Shown: piece after piece, positions 8,568-17,061 of the stretch
Layout of the letters: every line of letters begins with the position of its first letter
Position numbering within the stretch: position 1 is the first letter of the stretch
Source: Chloromonas sp. AAM2
Taxonomy: Eukaryota > Chlorophyta > Chlorophyceae > Chlamydomonadales > Chlamydomonadaceae
DNA length: 17,061 nt
Assembly (NCBI GenBank): GCA_004335635.1
Contig: QAXH01000777.1
Span: forward strand, 1-17,061
Direction of reading: 5' to 3'
The notes under the pieces: generated by a model
What the model saw: only the letters and a program-made list of their open reading frames with translations
What the model was told of the DNA's origin: nothing
Databases searched by the model: none
Position numbers and translations under genes: made by a program

Positions 8568-9826
8568 TCACTCGTCAAAATATAGCATCCGACGCAATGC
8601 ATGATGCCATCCATGCTCACCTGGATCAGCCTTGGCTGAGCAGCCTATCCAGGAAGGTCCTTCGCCGTACAAGCTCCATCCCGCCAGCTGCACGCTGTTA
8701 GCTGCCACCGGCTCACGAACTGATGCTATGCACAGCCGCCATGCACTACACCGCATGCCCCTAGCCACACCACCAATCCAGAAGGATCGTATCTGATGCC
8801 TGCAATCGAACACCACCCCTTTCTGCTGATCCAGCACCACCCATTTTTGTTTGCTCCCCTGCTGGGCCGCTAGTGACTGCTGCTGGTTATCCGCTGGCAG
8901 CTGGGCGGGCGCTGCTTGTGCCTGTCCCTGTACTGATGCATCCTCCACTAGGCCTTCCAGAGTCCAATCACGTGGGTCGCGCTCTTCAGAGTCGTTGGCA
9001 CTGACCAGGTCGTAGGCTGCCAGGGCAACTGGGGGCTGCGGCAACAGGGCAGGCATGGGCACAGCAGCTGGTGAAACATTTCGGCACGACCTGCAATCCA
9101 AAACATCCGACAAAGCACTACTGATCACATGTAATACTGGAGAACACGTGCAGTATTGCAGGTAGCCTGGGACTGGGACCTGCATGTGAAGCACAGTACC
9201 ACATGCTTGTGCGGCAGCAGCCATGACTACCGAGCTTCTCCAGTCTGCCTCTTCGTACATTTCCTTACAGGTGTCTCACCAAGTGCCTCTCATAGGTCAC
9301 CCACCTGCCCTGCCTCTAAGCGGAATTCAAGCCATGAAGAGCCTCCCGCCCCACCACCAAAGTCCAGCCACTTAGTATCCACGTCACCATCAAAAGCACG
9401 CGCACCACCTGCACACAGGCAACACGTTGCAAGTCATGCCATTGTCAACCAATCATGCCATGAATACACATACACAAACACATAAGACACGCACAGGCAT
9501 GCCTTAGACTTTGCAAGTTTGCAGTAATGCACGTCCTACACATGTCCGGGTGGAGAGATTCCCTGGACATGCGCATGCATGCATGCATGCATACCGCATG
9601 TGCAAGCCCTACACCAATGCATCACACCCACCTTCCGTCCGCCCATTCTCCCCCGACGCACGACAACCGCCTCCCATCAATCGACCAGCCAGCTCAAACA
9701 CCCCACCACCCGCTGCCTGCTGCTGTTGCTGCTCTGGGCCCCACAGGCTGGTGGGCAGGGCAGCCCAGGGGGTGCAGGCGGGTGCAGGGGAGGGTGAAAC
9801 GGCTGGCATACTAGCGGCCTCACCTC
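8568..9826 (-). other. PNG1: PNG1 exons 12-14: linker and F5/8-like C-terminal domain
   Basis: Exon 12 (9826-9632) begins with a Pro/Ala linker and a Q5 run, and ends [11 protein letters not shown]. Exon 13 (9408-9305) reads [19 protein letters not shown], then [12 protein letters not shown]. Exon 14 (9035-8568) reads [20 protein letters not shown], later [13 protein letters not shown], and closes with [20 protein letters not shown] and a 31-residue tail. ASGEN, AFDG, TKWLDF and DWTLEG mark a discoidin (F5/8 type C)-like galactose-binding fold. A 29-30-residue Q/A-rich insert separates TLEG from KWVVLD. A CAG|GTGAGC at 8623-8615 could end the exon early and replace the tail. Confidence 0.9.
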
Positions 9827-12800
9827 CTGCAGTCACATGGCATTCACATTGGCGCATCAGCCCCCACAAGTGCAGGCTGGTCACAAGGAGTGCCAAACCG
9901 CATTGGCGCATCAGCCCCCACAAGTGCAGGCTGGTCACAAGGAGTGCCAAGCCGCATTGGCGCATCAGCCCCCACAAGTGCAGGCTGGTCACAAGGAGTG
10001 CCAAGCCGCTCGCCTTTTGCGTTGTTCAGGCGCTTCTCTGCTGCTGCCTTTTGTGGTGCATGGCTTAAGGGGGCATCGGCAGTGCCTGGTAGTGGCCTGC
10101 TCTGGCTTGCCTACCAGTGCAAAGCATAGCTGGGTCAGTTTCCCTTACCTGCCTCCCCCCTTTCCTGTCGCCATGCCTCCGAGCCCGTGGTCCGCCCGCC
10201 CAGCCCCTCGAGGTCCCCCGCACACACACCGCCCCCGCACCTGCGGGACAGCTCCTGCGCACACGAACACACACACAGTGTGTTGGTTAGGTTCCTTGAT
10301 TGCTGGGTTCGGCCACAAGTCAACTTGTCAGGGTCAGCTGTGGTGCGCATCAATCAAAAGCAGAAGCTTGGCGGTCATACTTGGGTAGCTGCACTGCATG
10401 AACATAGTCCCACATCCCGCCGCCCATACACACGTTCATGCAACTTACAGCCTCCTTTTCAGCCCCATGACCATGAATACTGCCTTCTCTCCGACGCAGT
10501 TTCAAGGCTCCTCACTCCGTCACACTCTGTTGCCCCCACGTGTCCCACCTGTTCCTCACTCTTATCCCTCGCGAGGCACTGCTGCTGCATGTGGGGCGGC
10601 AGGCCTGCCCTGAGGGCGCGGGTCATGGCACCCAGCCGCTGGGACAGCCACGCCTCGGGCACCTTAGTCCGGCGCGACTGGACCTAAGAAGACACATGAG
10701 TTGGCACATCGTATACATATCTAAATGGATAGGAGCTGTTGGGAGTGGATAGACACGACTGGACCTGACGACACACATGATGAAGCAGAACATAAATCAG
10801 CATTATCAGCACAGTCTGACGTGCATGTGAGTCGCCCTGGCTCCCCCGCACAGCCGTTGTCCCGCTGCTCGTACGTTTGCAAATGGTGGCTGTGCGCTCC
10901 AGTCATGGTGGCTGTGCTAACCGGCTACGAGGGGCCTGCGACCCGCACGGTCCGGGTCTGTCTGCATACATCTCACAGAGTGCAAAGGCGCTCACGACCT
11001 CCAACGACAGTCACACACCCCACTGCCTGTGCCCCTTCCCTACTACCTGTGGCCACAGGGCCGTGTACCGCCCGGTGACGTCCGCTGCCCCCGAGGTGCC
11101 CACACCAATCACGTACGACATGGCCTTGCCCCATCCGGCCTCGTACTGCGAACAAACAACAGGTCTTAATATGACACATACGTGTCCGTTCTCGTTCTGT
11201 GACAATCTACATGGCACTGTGGCAGAAGCCTGATGCAACAACAGGCCGGCTGCTCCCGCATGCTGCGTTCGAGTGCATGCGGTCACAGGACGAGTGCGCA
11301 TTGCTTTAAACGCCCAAGCCACTGCACAGTTTCACCTGGCTCTGCCCTGTCACTTGCCCAGCAAAACCCCGCCGCGGCCAACCAGAACCTGTCAAGCCCT
11401 CCCAACTGGCAGCTCCCTCGTTCCTTCTTGTCTTTGGCCTTTCTGCAATGCCACCTTACCTTCCTGCCCTTCCTCACGTCCTTGCCCTTACTCTGCACAG
11501 TCCTTGCGCTCATCTTTCTCCCTGCACCGCCCTTTCCTTTGCAGCCACCGTCGCCTGAACACCGTCTTGCCAGAACCTGCCGCTCCCTCATTCCTGACAT
11601 TACCCTCAGCCTTTCCAGAAGCTTCCATCACAGCTTGATTCCCTTCCTTTCCCTTACTCCGCCTGACCCTTGCACTCCCCCGTCAACACCAAACACAGAC
11701 GCTCCATACAGTCTGTGTGCCCTTGTTGTCTCACTTTGCCTCTCACGCAATCAATACTTCACATTGCCGTGCGCCCTTCCACAACCTTCGGGCTTGCCTG
11801 TTACCTTACTCTTTCCTAATCCCTCTGCCCCATTGAGTCCCTGCGCAGCCCATTGGCCCCTGACACCCACCAGCAGTGGTTTGTCGAAGGTGGCCTCGCA
11901 GGGGTCCAGGTGCACCCACCGCCCCAGGCCCTCAGACCAGAACTCAGTCCACCTGTATACACCCAAAAGCAGCCAGAACCAAAGGGACCAAAAGTCAAGA
12001 GAGCGTCTCACCATGATACAAGTCGCTGGACAGCACGAAAGCAGTGCAAAGCGAGCTGGTCGTGAACTACGCTGTCACAATTCTTCCAATGCTGCAACCC
12101 TCTGCCTTATGCCCAGTCCGCACACAGCGCATCTTATCTCGCATAATGGCTGGTCAGTTAGTAGTTGGCCATTTCCGTGACTCGACAAATGTGGCTAACC
12201 TGCAGCTCCATGCTAGCCAGTACACTCACACATGGTCGTTGATGTCCCAGATGTAACGCGCCTCGAAGCCAGCCGCCCGACAGAACAGCAGGAAGGTATT
12301 GGCCCACTCGCCGCAGCGCCTGGGGAAAGCAGAGACGTAAGTGTCAGCCACTCATGCAGCAGAAGTGCAGGCAACGGACTGTTGAGCGTTGGTCGGATTG
12401 CCAACCTGGCGCATGCTGCACCACCATCATGAATTGCACAGAAAACGAGTACGTATAACATGGCTGTGTTGATGGCCTGCTCGCGATGGCGGGCCACTCG
12501 GTGCCACCTTGCCCGATCTGTTGCATGTACTGCTGGACTTAATCATGTAAGAAGCAAAAAACACGGCTCTTTCAAGCACTGACAACCAAGCGATGAAGCA
12601 GATAGTGACCGACACCTCTGACGTGTGGCGTGACCGCCCTCTAAGCCTGAGGAGGCCACCACCGCACTTGCTCACATCCTGCTTGGCTCACAGCCCACGC
12701 CTGCACCCTCCCCGCTCACCCGCAGCGTGTGTTGAGGAGCTGCTCCACCGAGTTGTAGCGGGGGAACCGGGTGTGGGTGCCGCACTGCACCCACGCACAG

Positions 12801-14516
12801 CTCAAGAGGTAAACCTCCACATGCCACAGGTCACACACATGCCAACCCAAAGGTTCACCAACCAGATGTCAGCACGCATGGCTAGTGTTATGCCCCGGAG
12901 GGCCCAAATGAGAGACATGGAAGACACGATCAATCAGGAGAATCCCTTCAGCGTGACGTCAGGCCAGCAGTCCAGCAGTAATCACCAGGACAGGGTTACA
13001 CTGGAGTATGCTTTTGGGCATGATGATGACATGCGTGTGCGAGTGTGCTCTTACCGTGCGGCATATGTATGTCTCTGTGCGGCTAGCCATGTGCATGGCC
13101 TCCGCAGGGCTGGGTGGCACTGTGCCCATGGGGGCGGTGGGCTGACCGCATGCGGAGCACTTTGGGGCATCTACCTGTGGGACAGCACAGGCGAACACAG
13201 GTTTGATACGTGCATACCTGCAATGGCTTGGTGTAAGCGATCGCATGATGTGGATACCCGGAGAGTGACCATTTGGTTGAAGGGTTTTCCTTTTTCCTTG
13301 CCGTGAAGCGCGTACTCTAGGCCTGCATTATTGTGTGCGCATCCCTAGGCAGTGGCCACTGACCCATGCGAAGAATCCCTTGAACCATAGCAGCAGCTCC
13401 ACCATGAGATAGTCCTGGTACTGCATCACACCGCCTGTGGCACCACGTGACAACATAACATGGCAGCGGGCCTTGGCAGCAATACACTGACAGCAAAAAA
13501 AGACAGCAAAAAAGACAGCAAAAAAGACAGCAAAAAAATAAATCTAAGAGACAGGACCTACAGAGTTAAAAGCCACGCCAAGGTTAAACAGGTGGCATCC
13601 GCAAGGCCAGCACTCCTTGTCATTTGGAACGGAACACAGCAGCGTGGAACAGTCCTAAAAGAAAATCTCAGCACTCACAGACACAACAGAATCAATTAAC
13701 TCAGGTTCAGTGCAGGACACACGAATTGTCCAGAACTGGCAGTCTTGTTTTTGAATGTTGGCTTCAGTGTTTACGTCGACTTCAGCGTTTACAGAACACC
13801 CGAGACTTGTTTGGCAAAGTGGTGGTACTTCCATAAGTCGTCCCCTCACATCTGTGCCTGTGAGTTGGCATGCAACTGACCTAGGGTTTCCATCGCCCCT
13901 GGGTCTGCCTGGTTGAGGCTGCATGTCCGTTGAGCCCTCTGTTGCATCTCATCCCAAGGCATCAGAGACATGGCCAGCGCCTGGAGCAGCTGATTCTCCG
14001 ACTGAAGGGCAACGGGCATTGTACAGCGGGTAGCCGCTGCCAGTGAGCACATGCTGAGATACGCGCGTGCCAGGGCTCACTGTACAGATGCTCGCAGCAC
14101 ATGACAGGTTTGTGCGCTGTGCAGTATACTGGGTGTGGTGTGGCGAGCGCCCATGAATTTGCTCGTATTCACCGTTGCAATGACAGTTGTACGGTTACTG
14201 CAAGGAGGACGTGCAAGGAGGACGTGGCCAATAGAGGCTGTGGCCCCTGCCTGGTCAGACGGCATGCATCTACCTGCTCAATTTTATTGAGCACATCGTC
14301 CAGAGCCCTGTCAAAGGTTGCATGGGATGCAATCTGAGGCCCCTGACTCAGCTGCCTGAACTCCATCTCCTGCAAGGCAAGGTTCAGAGCTCTGTGTGGA
14401 GCCAGCTTGCTGCAGCTCCTGATGACGATCCTATGATTTTTGGCAAGGTTGTTTGCAGCTGCACCTGCGCACATACAAACCTGCAGCTGGCGCGCGAGTA
14501 GCTCATCTTCGTCCAT
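8568..14516 (-). CDS. PNG1: Cytoplasmic peptide:N-glycanase (PNGase), 14 exons
   Basis: Peptide-N4-(N-acetyl-beta-glucosaminyl)asparagine amidase cleaves N-glycans from misfolded glycoproteins retro-translocated from the ER, before proteasomal degradation. The exons join with matching phases: 14516-14481, 14369-14274, 14001-13881, 13434-13364, 13174-13055, 12784-12720, 12319-12230, 11952-11871, 11145-11047, 10683-10549, 10254-10149, 9826-9632, 9408-9305 and 9035-8568 (TGA). The product is about 595 residues. The triad is Cys172 (RCGEWAN), His199 (NDHVW) and Asp216 (HLDPCE). The zinc pairs are C114-x-x-C117 and C146-x-x-C149. The C-terminal domain with YDLVSAND and DPRDWTLEG is the plant-type F5/8-like module. 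The start is the first ATG after an in-frame TAA. Compared with land-plant PNG1 (about 720 residues), the N-terminal region and the middle helical region are shorter. Every splice junction is GT-AG. Confidence 0.95.
9573..9592. repeat. (GCAT)5 microsatellite in PNG1 intron 12
   Basis: Five perfect GCAT copies, a self-complementary unit, within intron 9631-9409. Confidence 0.9.
9847..10008. repeat. 54-bp x 3 minisatellite in PNG1 intron 11
   Basis: Three head-to-tail 54-bp copies (9847-9900, 9901-9954, 9955-10008) differ at only one base, A/G near the unit end. They lie inside the 322-bp intron 10148-9827. Because 54 is a multiple of three, several frames stay open across the array, which produces long spurious ORFs on both strands. 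The near identity suggests recent expansion. Confidence 0.95.
10149..10683 (-). other. PNG1: PNG1 exons 10-11: post-core helical segment
   Basis: Exon 10 (10683-10549) reads [18 protein letters not shown], then LARDKSEEQ. It corresponds to the plant SRR...LRxLTRxxR...RDxxE stretch. Exon 11 (10254-10149) starts EL, continues with a Gly/Cys-rich patch, and reaches [18 protein letters not shown], the counterpart of the plant LPGRxSGxxxWRxxRxExG motif. It ends in phase 1 before GTAAGG, matching exon 12. Confidence 0.9.
11047..13174 (-). other. PNG1: PNG1 exons 5-9: zinc-binding and transglutaminase-like catalytic core
   Basis: Exon 5 (13174-13055) holds [15 protein letters not shown] and ends YICRT. 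Exon 6 (12784-12720) starts [11 protein letters not shown] and so completes the second CxxC across the intron. Exon 7 (12319-12230) carries CGEWAN with the nucleophile Cys and ends within the DHV codon. Exon 8 (11952-11871) reads [19 protein letters not shown] with the catalytic Asp, then DKPLL. Exon 9 (11145-11047) reads [16 protein letters not shown], then DVTGRYT. These are the diagnostic PNGase signatures in the correct order. Intron 8 is the longest (725 bp) and its minus strand is purine-rich in long runs. Confidence 0.96.
13489..13538. repeat. 12-bp A-rich tandem repeat in PNG1 intron 3
   Basis: About four copies of GACAGCAAAAAA, the first with one extra A, within intron 13880-13435. 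Confidence 0.9.
13723..13745 (+). repeat. Dispersed TCCCAGAACTGGCA repeat copy in PNG1 intron 3
   Basis: GAATTGTCCAGAACTGGCAG, one C shorter than other copies, preceded by the same CACAC as the copy at 873-900. Confidence 0.7.
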
Positions 14517-14956
14517 TTTCGACAGTATGACTTTATCTGTCCACGCGCCACCTTATGCCGGTGATCTGTGGGCACCTATAAGGCCAGCTGAACTGACGCA
14601 GTGTGGAAACGCCCACAAAGCTGTTTCAACGGCTGAGGAAGATCGGGCAACGCGCGACAGGTGGACTCATCTAGCGCATGGTACCACATGTTCGCTGTAG
14701 TCCACCGACTAGGTGATATTTTTTAACTGAATCTGGTTCTAGCGTCTTGAACGTCCTGGTTGAATACACACTCCCGGTCTGGCTATGGCAGTAATTTTTA
14801 CGGTTTGTGCTGGTCACAATGTGGCCCTGTCATCCACATCTTCTGTGCTAGTTAGTAATAGCGCAACCAGATGATCACTCGCACAGGGCTTTCTGGACCC
14901 ACACACATGGCCCAATGTGCCAAAGACTATCATAAGCCAGTTTCTTCCAGGTTTGC

Positions 14957-15095
14957 TGGTGGGTGTGGTGAACGGGTGTGGTGGTGGTGGTGAACGGGTG
15001 TGGTGGTGGTGGTGAAACGGTGTGGTGAACGGGTGTGGTGAACGGGTGTGGTGGTGGTGGTGAAACGGTGTGGTGAACGGGTGTGGTGGTGGTGT
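14957..15095. repeat. GTG-rich minisatellite (GTGGTGAACGGGTGT variants)
   Basis: About 140 bp of interleaved GTG runs and (A)ACGGGTGTG units, with higher-order repetition: the stretch GTGGTGGTGGTGAA plus ACGGTGTGG recurs at about 15000-15020 and 15050-15072. The + strand is strongly G-rich and T/G-skewed. It lies about 440-580 bp upstream of the PNG1 start codon. Confidence 0.92.
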
Positions 15096-15130
15096 AGGCA
15101 CTGTAACAAACAAACCAATGGCAAAAAAAT

Positions 15131-15152
15131 AAGTTTGCCAGTTCTGGGACAG
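15131..15152 (-). repeat. Dispersed TCCCAGAACTGGCA repeat copy, inverted
   Basis: The minus strand reads CTGTCCCAGAACTGGCAAAC, then TT. It is inverted relative to the copy at 15892-15912. Confidence 0.75.
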
Positions 15153-15826
15153 TTTTTGCGTCTGACACTAGAACCACGTGTGTGGCCACCTGTCCCAACC
15201 GACTTGAGTTTGTGATTTTTTTATTTTGATAATGAGCCAACTCTGTTGTAGTACTACAAGATCACAGGTGGAGTGTCCTTGGCAGACACACTGAGTGTGG
15301 TGGTAATCACGTCACTGTCGCTGCGTGCTTTGATACTCATAGGTTGTGCCGACATGTTTGACCTGTACCTTATATTAGCAAGCCCCGTCGGTGTGTTTGT
15401 TGGTAGAAGGTGGTGACTTAAGGTACTGGGACACGATGCATCGGAGTGTCAGCCGTGCTTCACGACTCCAAAAAAGCTTATCCAACTTCTTATCCAACTT
15501 CGTCCAGTGACAGCACTTCTGCTGCTTCGTTTGACATAGTGGGTCTCTTCTCCGTCCTGGAGGCGCTGATGGATAAAGCAGGAACTCCGTAACACTCAGA
15601 ATCTGTCATGGGTCCTTGGTGATCAGAGAATTGCACAGATGCAGGCTGTGGGACGTCTACGCGCGAAACACACGAGTTTGCTCAAGAGCGTGAAGCAGCT
15701 GGAACACTTGGTGACGACTCGACATTACGGATTTTAAAGGTACTGGCCGGGTACCGGTTAGATTGGTCACACACACCATTTGTCTTTTGACACTTGCAAT
15801 TCCTGTCCCTTACTTTGCTGTCCCAG

Positions 15827-15912
15827 AAGTGGCAGTGCTCCGTCTACCAATACACCAGGACATGCGCACAGTCACCACATGAACCCACCAGTTTGTCCCA
15901 GAACTGGCAAAC
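15827..15912 (+). repeat. Dispersed TCCCAGAACTGGCA repeat, two copies
   Basis: One copy at 15827-15847 is followed by CCGTCTACCAATACACC, as in the cluster at 651-690. A second copy at 15892-15912 (TTTGTCCCAGAACTGGCAAA) lies 65 bp further on. The same composite arrangement as at 651-900 shows that the family has an extended structure, not just a chance motif. Confidence 0.75.
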
Positions 15913-16180
15913 ATCTAATTTTTACCCAATGACGTCAGCGCGGTGGCACTGCACAGTCAGTTGTCCAAACTTGATCTCCATTTGACTGTTGACCACCAAC
16001 ATTGGGTTGATGACTGCATTAAGCCCTCATTCAAACCTTTAGGTCAGGCACAGGTTTGCCGAGGACCAGGAACTTGCGTTCGGGGTGTGCTTTCCCACCT
16101 GCGGAATTGAGCTGATGATGCATCATCAGCAGTGGACATTCCTTCAGCTGAATTGTCCCTCAAATGGCAGGACCAGGATA

Positions 16181-16185
16181 TTACA
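16181..16185 (-). terminator. TGTAA poly(A) signal for the PABP gene
   Basis: TGTAA on the minus strand, about 410 bases past the PABP stop and the first such motif downstream. Together they imply a 3' UTR of roughly 425-430 bases. Confidence 0.55.
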
Positions 16186-16594
16186 AATCGCAAAGCGTGC
16201 AACAACACACCTCTGCAGGCTAGTCTGCACTGAAAAACAGAGCGAAGCCCAATGAAGGCAGCATCACACACCAGGCGCCTCTTCACACCCAAGCTCAGAG
16301 TCTTCAACCTATTTCATGACCCAGACGCCAGACGTCCCCAGCACTGGACCACAAACACAGCACCCTTGACCTCCCGTGTCACCAGCTGCATGTCCGATCC
16401 CCATGATCTGCACCTGGCTGACGGTTGGCATCGGCTGCTACCTGGCTACCCTGCCACACCACACCACTCTTGCCACGCCTTGGGTTGGCTTTGCTAACGG
16501 CTGACAAACTCAGACAACCTGTTGTCACAGAACCTCTGTGACTAGCTGTCCTAGTGCCAGCTGTCTGCTGCCTCTCAATGCACACGATGTGCAC

Positions 16595-17061
16595 TCAGAC
16601 GACCATGGTGCCCTCTGGAATGGCGTTGTGCTGCTTCAGCACCTGCAAAGCACGGAAGGAGGCGGCGGGTGTCATGGCAGCTTGCAGGCGACATCACAGG
16701 ACGATGCTAACTCACATCCGAATGATAGAAAAACGTGCCTATGACTCAGTCGTGCTCATGGCAAACGCTGTGCTGCTGCATGGTGAAGCAAACGAGAGCT
16801 GTGCCAATTAAATCTCAGCTGAATCACAGCCCACGTTGAACGGTGTTACACCAGCATCTTCCTGCCCATCACTCACCGCAATGGCCTCGTCCACCTTGGA
16901 CTGCAGCTGGTCGTGGCTCTCCAGCAGCATGAGCAGCTCGGCATTGTCCATCTCCAGCAACATGCCGGTGATCTTGCCAGCCAGCTCGGGCTGCAGCTTC
17001 TGGACCTGTGGGTACAGGCGCTCGCCGATCATCTGCTTCTGCTGCTCGGGAGTGGCAGCGG
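16595..17061 (-). CDS. PABP: Cytoplasmic poly(A)-binding protein, C-terminal end (5' part outside window)
   Basis: PABP coats mRNA poly(A) tails and links them to translation initiation. Only the last two exons are present. The penultimate exon runs off the window edge and ends at 16877. It encodes nearly the whole MLLE/PABC peptide-binding domain: [18 protein letters not shown], then [20 protein letters not shown] and SKVDEAIA, with the KITGMLLE hallmark intact. A 234-bp intron (16876-16643, GTGAGT...TTTGCAG) is phase 0. The final exon 16642-16595 reads [15 protein letters not shown] and stops at TGA. V-L directly after DEAIA continues the family consensus (DEAxAVL), confirming the junction. 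RNA-recognition motifs would lie to the right of the window. A reading that continues through the intron to 16808 is an artefact. Confidence 0.97.

Larger units (their letters stand above)
13364..14516 (-). other. PNG1: PNG1 exons 1-4: N-terminal helical region
   Basis: Exon 1 (14516-14481) reads [12 protein letters not shown], the short acidic start seen in plant PNGases as DEELARxLQ. Exon 2 (14369-14274) ends DDVLNKIEQ. Exon 3 (14001-13881) reads [20 protein letters not shown], the counterpart of the plant EDPxxQ...IPxxELEEKA segment, and aligns without gaps if the acceptor CCCTTCAG at 14002 is used. Exon 4 (13434-13364) carries [11 protein letters not shown], the conserved lead-in to the zinc-binding core. 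A shorter exon 4 starting at 13420 would break phase with exon 3. No PUB domain is present, as in plants and fungi. No ubiquitin-like leader is visible upstream of the ATG. Confidence 0.88.
14517..16180. other. Intergenic region between PNG1 5' end and PABP 3' end
   Basis: Both flanking genes are on the minus strand, so this spacer should contain the PNG1 promoter and 5' UTR near 14517-14700. The minus strand has CTTATAGG about 60-70 bases upstream of the PNG1 ATG, a weak TATA-like match I would not rely on. No exon of either gene and no separate gene is convincing. Open frames at 14814-15240 on the minus strand are His/Thr/Pro peptides from the GTG-rich minisatellite. Dispersed repeat copies lie at 15131-15152 (-) and 15827-15912 (+). 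Confidence 0.5.

Noticed and set aside
8568..9260. 230-codon minus-strand ORF taken as a whole gene
   Set aside because: Only its lower part (from 9035) is PNG1 exon 14. The upper part is intron 13 read-through; the CCGCAG acceptor at 9036 and the phase match to exon 13 fix the border.
9837..10010. CRISPR-like array
   Set aside because: The repeats are directly contiguous with no spacers, and the sequence is eukaryotic nuclear.
9837..10388. 183-codon + strand ORF and its mates with [15 protein letters not shown] repeats
   Set aside because: They are produced by the 54-bp minisatellite, whose unit is a multiple of three, inside PNG1 intron 11.
11233..12180. 315-codon + strand ORF
   Set aside because: It is antisense to PNG1 exon 8 and intron 8. 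It is open only because the intron is pyrimidine-rich on this strand, and the peptide is Pro/Ser/Leu low complexity. The opposite strand carries HLDPCE.
12785..12800. Longer PNG1 exon 6 starting at the CTTGAG acceptor
   Set aside because: It would insert CAWVQ and break the CxxC spacing. The acceptor GTGCAG at 12785 gives phase 0 and restores CRTCG, as in the family.
14814..15240. His/Thr/Pro-rich minus-strand ORFs
   Set aside because: They are translations of the GTG-rich minisatellite in several frames.
15131..15912. Possible transposon with terminal inverted repeats formed by the two inverted repeat cores
   Set aside because: Only about 20 bases are inverted, the family also occurs as direct copies elsewhere, no transposase frame lies between, and no target-site duplication is visible.
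16808..16876. PABP reading frame continuing past SKVDEAIA
   Set aside because: It is intron read-through. GTGAGT at 16876 and TTTGCAG at 16643 join in phase 0 to VLKQH, the known continuation of the domain.

Overview
This is nuclear DNA from a eukaryote. Every recognisable gene is split by GT-AG introns, and there is no bacterial operon structure, Shine-Dalgarno spacing or phage/plasmid gene. A green alga (Chlorophyta) is the best guess. The peptide:N-glycanase has the plant-type layout with a C-terminal F5/8-like domain, and TGTAA, the poly(A) signal typical of green algae, lies downstream of three gene ends. GC-rich exons sit in introns full of short tandem repeats. The species cannot be named from sequence alone.

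Layout, left to right. Positions 1-1050 hold no gene I can support, only a dispersed short repeat, a microsatellite and two TGTAA motifs. Positions 1051-6871 (+ strand) hold the 3' part of an unrecognised gene built from a tandem array of small exons. Three exon families (about 6, 6 and 3 copies) plus minor ones are all flanked by AG/GT and are all a multiple of three, so copies can be added or lost without shifting the frame. The protein is rich in Ser/Thr-Pro motifs and ends in a 63-codon exon with a stop at 6869-6871. Positions 6872-8567 contain two coding-looking patches on opposite strands and probable convergent 3' ends.

Positions 14516-8568 (- strand) encode a complete cytoplasmic peptide:N-glycanase (PNG1/NGLY1 family), reconstructed as 14 exons and about 595 residues. 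The Cys-His-Asp triad, both zinc CxxC pairs and the C-terminal galactose-binding-like domain are intact. Its introns hold a 54-bp x3 minisatellite, a 12-bp A-rich repeat and a GCAT repeat. Positions 14517-16180 are intergenic, with a GTG-rich minisatellite and dispersed repeat copies. Positions 17061-16595 (- strand) are the last two exons of a cytoplasmic poly(A)-binding protein: the MLLE/PABC domain and a 15-residue tail.

The genes are not functionally linked. PNG1 removes N-glycans from misfolded glycoproteins exported from the ER, and PABP binds mRNA tails. The most unusual part is the exon array at 1051-6871. It includes candidate 21-22-nt introns, repeated at the same place in three units with reading phase kept.
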